Of a stretch of 5,178 bases of DNA, positions 1 to 2,278 are shown piece by piece. How positions within the stretch are numbered: the stretch's first letter is position 1; each line of letters begins with the position of its first letter. The DNA comes from Bacteroidales bacterium. GTDB lineage: Bacteria; Bacteroidota; Bacteroidia; Bacteroidales; ML635J-15. Where the stretch lies: assembly GCA_028696755.1 (NCBI GenBank), contig JAQVGK010000248.1, positions 1 to 5,178 on the forward strand, read 5' to 3'. Made by a program: the position numbers and the translations under genes. The notes under the pieces were generated by a model that saw nothing but the letters and a program-made list of their open reading frames with translations, had not been told where the DNA came from and ran no database searches.

Positions 1-290
1 CATTGATGCAAAAGATTCCGCATCATCGCTGTCCGGTTATTCTACCGCAATGGCAAGAAAAGAAATGGCTTAGCGAACGAACAGCACTTACCGACATTAC
101 CGATATGTTAAAGTCGCCAGCTGATGACATCATGAATGCTTATCCCGTTGCAGAAAGTATAAAAAACCCTAAAAACGATTCGCCCGATTTAATTAAACAA
201 ATTGGCGACCTTCTAATGTCCGAAGATACTGTTAACATTAAAAATACTTTATCGAATCAGGGTTTTGGGAGAAACAATCGGCACTTCTGA
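1..290 (+). CDS. SRAP-family protein (YedK/HMCES-like), 3' end only
   Basis: This is the C-terminal part of an SOS-response-associated peptidase (SRAP) protein; the start lies before the window. The family crosslinks to abasic sites in single-stranded DNA through an N-terminal Cys2, shielding the lesion during replication, and acts in the cytosol. Visible here (counting the codon at 3-5 as residue 1) is I-P-H-H-R-C-P-V-I-L, which aligns with the family's I-H-D-R-M-P-(L/V) segment. His7 (bases 21-23) corresponds to the conserved active-site His (H160 of E. coli YedK, from memory). Further on, Y-P-V-A-x-S-I-K-N-P-K-N-D-S-P-D-L-I matches the conserved block HPVS..V.N.KN...LI. About 27 residues follow, ending in an S/N/R-rich tail, a plausible natural end. 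The catalytic Cys2 and the DNA-binding residues are off the window, so activity cannot be judged. The reading frame is clean up to the TGA at 288-290. Confidence 0.85.
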   Translation, partial: LMQKIPHHRCPVILPQWQEKKWLSERTALTDITDMLKSPADDIMNAYPVAESIKNPKNDSPDLIKQIGDLLMSEDTVNIKNTLSNQGFGRNNRHF

Positions 291-337
291 TTTTCAAATG
301 CCAAATTCTATGTTCGTCTAAAAACAAGCTCTGATTT

Positions 338-368
338 TTTGAATAAAAAATATTTTTATTCAACTTTG
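338..368 (+). promoter_or_regulatory. Bacteroidota-type promoter for the M23 peptidase gene
   Basis: A TTTG box lies at 338-341 and a cAacTTTG box at 361-368, separated by 19 nt. This fits the Bacteroidota housekeeping consensus (TTTG, 19-21 nt, TAnnTTTG), with only the first T of the -7 box replaced by C. Transcription would start near 375, giving a leader of about 14 nt before the ATG at 389. No Shine-Dalgarno sequence precedes that ATG; the leader is A/T-rich, as is usual in this phylum. The boxes sit after the SRAP stop, so the peptidase gene probably has its own promoter. Confidence 0.55.
339..363. repeat. Perfect AT palindrome inside the promoter (operator-like)
   Basis: An inverted repeat with 11-bp perfect arms, TTGAATAAAAA (339-349) and TTTTTATTCAA (353-363), surrounds a 3-nt centre (ATA). 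It fills the spacer of the promoter at 338-368 and overlaps both the TTTG box and the start of the TAnnTTTG box. It could be a binding site for a dimeric regulator. Alternatively it could act as a weak terminator hairpin for the upstream SRAP gene, although it has no G+C-rich stem and no T-run after the stem. AT-rich palindromes also arise by chance in such DNA. Confidence 0.5.
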
Positions 369-388
369 CCTGAATAAATGCATACCAA

Positions 389-1378
389 ATGACGAAAAAG
401 AAAACAATTATATTACTTTATTTATCACTTTTTTTCTCAACTTTTGCTTTTTCACAATCTGAAGTTATCTATAATGTTGTCGACACTGTAAAAAGTGGAG
501 ACTTCCAGATAATATTGTATGAAAATCAAACATGGGAATATTTGAATCACGACAGTGTAGTAGCATTGAAAAAGCAACAAGATTCAGCGGCACTCTACGA
601 TTTTGCAAAAAGTCATCGTTTTATTAAACCTGACAGCCTCACTATTTTCTCTGAGAGTTGGGATACTATTAATATTTTTGCATTAGGTGGAATTAATTAT
701 GAGAGGGCTCAGGACACTGTGGCCTTAGCTCTGATAGACGATACACGTAGATTTGCAATTCCTGACACAGGATATATCCAAAGTGGTTTTGGTTGGAGAT
801 GGGGACAACGACATAATGCCGTTGACATTTGCCTTAAAACTGGGGATACCGTTGTTGCTGCATTTGATGGTATTGTGCGTTATGCTGGATGGAACAGTGG
901 CGGCTATGGCTATCTGGTAATTATTCGACATTACAACGGTCTCGAAACCTACTATGCTCATCTTTCAAAGTTAAAATGCACCGATAATCAGGAGGTAAAA
1001 GCTGGCGAATTAATTGGCTTAGGAGGAAGTACAGGAAGGTCGTATGCGCCACATTTGCATTTTGAAGTAAGGTACAAAGACAATCCAATTGACCCAACTT
1101 ACGTTTTTGATTTTAAAAACAGACTATTAAAAAATGACACTTTAGTTCTAGTCCCCAAAGTATTTGATTACATCGGAAAAAGAAGCAATTACAATCTTGC
1201 AAACAATAGCCCATCTACGGTTCAAGCTTCTGCCGATGGAATTCATTTTGTTAGAAGTGGCGACACACTGTGGGCTATCTCAAGAATGTATGGAGTTTCA
1301 ATTCAAAACTTATGCTCTATCAACGGAATTACAGAAACTACCACTTTGCAGGTTGGACAAAAGATTAGGACGAGGTGA
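389..1378 (+). CDS. Secreted M23 metallopeptidase with C-terminal LysM domain
   Basis: This 329-residue protein is a predicted periplasmic or secreted peptidoglycan endopeptidase. Residues 1-22 form a signal peptide: KKK, then a hydrophobic stretch, then A-F-S before Q23; there is no lipobox Cys. Residues 23-125 are a variable region of unknown fold containing I-I-L-Y-E-N-Q-T-W-E-Y-L. The M23 (LytM/lysostaphin-type) domain spans about 128-240: G-F-G-W-R at 133-137, zinc ligands His142 and Asp146 (HNAVD) and His224 of P-H-L-H-F-E, and catalytic-type His191 (Y-A-H-L-S) and His222. All expected residues are present, so it should be an active zinc hydrolase rather than a degenerate LytM regulator. 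A LysM domain at about 286-328 (V-R-S-G-D-T-L-W-A-I-S...N-G-I...L-Q-V-G-Q-K-I) would bind glycan strands. Nine D-(S/T)-(A/I/L/V/M/T) sites, six before the catalytic domain, resemble Bacteroidota O-glycosylation sequons. The ATG at 389 is chosen because the signal peptide starts there and a promoter lies just upstream. The exact cleavage target is not readable. Confidence 0.93.
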   Translation: MTKKKTIILLYLSLFFSTFAFSQSEVIYNVVDTVKSGDFQIILYENQTWEYLNHDSVVALKKQQDSAALYDFAKSHRFIKPDSLTIFSESWDTINIFALGGINYERAQDTVALALIDDTRRFAIPDTGYIQSGFGWRWGQRHNAVDICLKTGDTVVAAFDGIVRYAGWNSGGYGYLVIIRHYNGLETYYAHLSKLKCTDNQEVKAGELIGLGGSTGRSYAPHLHFEVRYKDNPIDPTYVFDFKNRLLKNDTLVLVPKVFDYIGKRSNYNLANNSPSTVQASADGIHFVRSGDTLWAISRMYGVSIQNLCSINGITETTTLQVGQKIRTR

Positions 1379-1388
1379 AGAAGTTTAA

Positions 1389-1440
1389 GAAGTGCCTAAA
1401 GTGCACTAAAATGCCTAAAGTACTTAGAGTACTTAAAAGG
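1389..1440 (+). repeat. Degenerate 9-nt tandem repeat array (AAAGTGCCT type), left copy
   Basis: Successive units are gaagtgcct, aaagtgcact (10 nt), aaaatgcct, aaagtactt, agagtactt and a partial aaaagg. They alternate between an AGTGCCT and an AGTACTT core. The array begins 10 nt after the peptidase stop codon and reads in the sense direction of that gene. Its segment 1412-1425 (tgcctaaagtactt) is exactly complementary to 1803-1816 in the opposite array downstream. Several units contain small palindromes (AGTGCACT at 1400-1407, AGTACT). An in-frame second stop (TAA, 1397-1399) lies in the first repeat junction. Confidence 0.75.
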
Positions 1441-1522
1441 AATAAATTTTTATTGCTTAAAGTTTAAATAATAAAAACCAGGTGTCTATTTAGCTGTTGT
1501 TCGAGATAAAATTTTAAAAACG

Positions 1523-1662
1523 GCATGGAGCATGGAGCATGGGGCATGGAGCTCAAATTGTAGAGAAAATAGCATTTGTGCTAAAAACTGCATTATGCAA
1601 AATATGCAAATAGCATAATGTCATTTTCTAGCACAAATCACTCCATGCTCCATGCTCCATGC
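1523..1662. repeat. Inverted heptamer arrays (GCATGGA) forming a long stem-loop
   Basis: The left arm has four 7-nt units (gcatgga, gcatgga, gcatggg, gcatgga; 1523-1550). The right arm has three units of the complement (tccatgc, 1642-1662). Positions 1523-1542 pair perfectly with 1643-1662 over 20 bp. Further pairing lies inside: ATTTGTGCTA (1574-1583) with TAGCACAAAT (1629-1638), and CATTATGC (1591-1598) with GCATAATG (1613-1620), leaving a 14-nt loop at 1599-1612. The left side also holds its own small hairpin, TAGCA-tttg-TGCTA (1570-1583). A transcript from either direction would fold into a tall, interrupted hairpin. Between two convergent genes this could act as a bidirectional terminator or 3'-end stabiliser. 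That role is inferred from position and shape only, because no clear poly-T run follows the stem. Confidence 0.75.
1594..1611. repeat. Short direct repeat in the hairpin apex
   Basis: TATGCAAAA (1594-1602) is followed directly by TATGCAAAT (1603-1611), an almost exact 9-bp tandem duplication at the tip of the long stem-loop. It may simply reflect slippage in AT-rich DNA. Confidence 0.45.
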
Positions 1663-1681
1663 GCCGTATTGAGCTTGCCTG

Positions 1682-1700
1682 CACTGAGTTTACCGAAGTG
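1682..1700. repeat. REP-like imperfect palindrome (CACTGAG...CGAAGTG), degenerate
   Basis: The 19-nt stretch cactgagtttaccgaagtg resembles a short interspersed repeat of the type CACTGAGCTTGTCGAAGTG that I recall from many bacterial intergenic regions; it would differ at three central positions. Only the outer CACT/AGTG pair is perfectly self-complementary here. The flanks add fragments of the same kind (gagctt at 1671-1676 and gtcgaaatg at 1700-1708), as if several decayed copies were joined. Membership of a repeat family rests on memory and not on a search. Confidence 0.35.
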
Positions 1701-1778
1701 TCGAAATGCAAAAAACAAATAACATTAAAATAGGCAGCTAAATAATTACAAAGCCAGTTAGTTCATGCCAGCAGCCCT

Positions 1779-1820
1779 AACTTTAGGCACTCTAGGCACT
1801 CCAAGTACTTTAGGCACTCT
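1779..1820 (-). repeat. Degenerate 9-nt tandem repeat array, right copy (inverted)
   Basis: Read on the - strand, the units are agagtgcct (1820-1812), aaagtactt (1811-1803), ggagtgcct (1802-1794), agagtgcct (1793-1785) and a partial aaagtt (1784-1779). They are the same 9-nt family as at 1389-1440 but in opposite orientation. The array overlaps the TAG stop (1821-1819) of the - strand gene and continues downstream of it. Because 9 is a multiple of 3, further stops fall in the gene's own frame in the array (TAA, TAG, TAA, then TAG at the end). Confidence 0.75.
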
Positions 1821-2097
1821 ACTTATGTTCCGGTTGGTTTTCCTCAAAATCGGCTACTATACTGTTCCAAGCTTTGTTGATGTAATTTTTTTCAGCTTCG
1901 GTAGGATCAACGAGCCAGCTTACAGTTAAGTGACCTTTTTCGTCGTTTAAGCCTGCAAGTTTGCGATGAAAACTTTCGTTATTATCAATATCGGCAAGAG
2001 CTTGTGCATAAGCCAATACTCTTTGCAGACGTTCAGTTCTCCAATATTCATCCTCGTTTGCCTTGTGAGCGTCTATTTCAATATCGTATGGATACAT
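1819..2097 (-). CDS. Small acidic protein of unknown function (92 aa)
   Basis: I do not recognise this protein. It has 92 residues with 19 Asp/Glu against 10 Lys/Arg, no signal peptide, no membrane segment and no Cys, so it is probably a soluble cytosolic protein. Residues 15-38 (from E-D-E-Y-W-R-T-E-R to A-D-I-D) look like one amphipathic helix. Residues 53-65 (E-K-G-H-L-T-V-S-W-L-V-D-P) suggest a beta strand. Residues 67-86 (E-A-E-K...A-W-N-S-I-V-A-D-F-E-E) suggest a second helix. Three Trp and ordinary codon use favour a real gene over a chance frame, and nothing larger covers this stretch. The ATG at 2097 is the first in the frame and has a promoter-like box 15 nt upstream. The gene converges on the M23 gene and diverges from the DUF2723 gene, so neither neighbour shares its operon. 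Its TAG stop lies within a 9-nt repeat array, so the last few residues could have been changed by that insertion. Confidence 0.7.
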   Translation of the reverse strand: MYPYDIEIDAHKANEDEYWRTERLQRVLAYAQALADIDNNESFHRKLAGLNDEKGHLTVSWLVDPTEAEKNYINKAWNSIVADFEENQPEHK

Positions 2098-2112
2098 ATT
2101 CTGAATTTTTTA

Positions 2113-2120
2113 CAAAAATA
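2113..2120 (-). promoter_or_regulatory. Candidate -7 box for the 92-aa protein gene
   Basis: On the - strand TATTTTTG matches the Bacteroidota TAnnTTTG consensus exactly and ends 15 nt before the ATG at 2097. No TTTG box lies at the expected 19-21 nt upstream, and the area is AT-rich, so the match may be chance. Confidence 0.35.
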
Positions 2121-2252
2121 ATTAAGTTTTTGACATTTGATTAAATTATACAATAATTAAAACTCGCAATTATCAGCAGTTTTAGACTCGTTAACATTTT
2201 ACAAAGAATTTTTTTTATTCCAAATATAATAAATTGTGTTATTTTACGCTTT

Positions 2253-2260
2253 CAAATTTG
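2253..2260 (+). promoter_or_regulatory. Weak candidate -7 box for the DUF2723 gene
   Basis: CAAATTTG differs from TAnnTTTG only in its first base, the same deviation seen before the M23 gene. It ends 18 nt before the ATG at 2279. The nearest upstream TTTG-like box (ATTG, 2233-2236) is only 16 nt away, short of the usual spacing, so support is weak. Confidence 0.28.
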
Positions 2261-2278
2261 TTAAGAAAATACAATTTT

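Larger units (their letters stand above)
1487..1744. repeat. 258-bp interval bounded by a perfect 10-bp inverted repeat; possible decayed MITE
   Basis: TATTTAGCTG at 1487-1496 is the exact reverse complement of CAGCTAAATA at 1735-1744. The pair encloses the heptamer stem-loop and lies inside the two 9-nt arrays, so the region is symmetric at several levels. This would fit a small non-autonomous element with terminal inverted repeats. I found no convincing target-site duplication next to the ends and no transposase, so the mobile-element reading is tentative. The remaining interior (about 1497-1520 and 1701-1734) is AT-rich, with nothing recognisable. Confidence 0.4.
2098..2278. other. Divergent AT-rich intergenic region
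   Basis: These 181 bp separate the starts of the 92-aa protein gene (- strand) and the DUF2723 gene (+ strand), so promoters for both must lie here or further out. Apart from the two weak -7-like boxes listed separately, it holds only AT-rich sequence. I see no riboswitch, RNA gene, strong palindrome or small ORF. Confidence 0.6.

Noticed and set aside
725..961. A - strand open frame inside the M23 catalytic domain
   Set aside because: It is antisense to conserved zinc-ligand motifs, and its translation is low in structure.
1164..1388. A 74-codon open frame overlapping the end of the M23-LysM gene
   Set aside because: It lies wholly inside the well-supported LysM-encoding sequence in another frame and has no recognisable protein pattern.
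1487..1560. tRNA-like fragment around ttcgag (1500-1505)
   Set aside because: The T-loop-like hexamer has no matching stem, anticodon arm or acceptor pairing around it.
1550..1675. AGCTCAA (1550-1556) paired with TTGAGCT (1669-1675)
   Set aside because: The pair crosses the much stronger 20-bp heptamer stem and cannot form with it; seven bases can match by chance.
1389..1820. CRISPR array
   Set aside because: The repeats are 7-9 nt and directly tandem, with no unique spacers of constant length and no cas genes.
2130..2158. E. coli-type sigma70 promoter (TTGACA, then ATAATT after 17 nt)
   Set aside because: Bacteroidota housekeeping promoters use TTTG/TAnnTTTG boxes; in AT-rich spacer DNA this match is weak and lies 120 nt from the gene.
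2118..2160. Repeated ATAATTAA (2118-2125 and 2153-2160) as a regulator site
   Set aside because: The sequence is low-complexity AT and too short to tell from background in this spacer.
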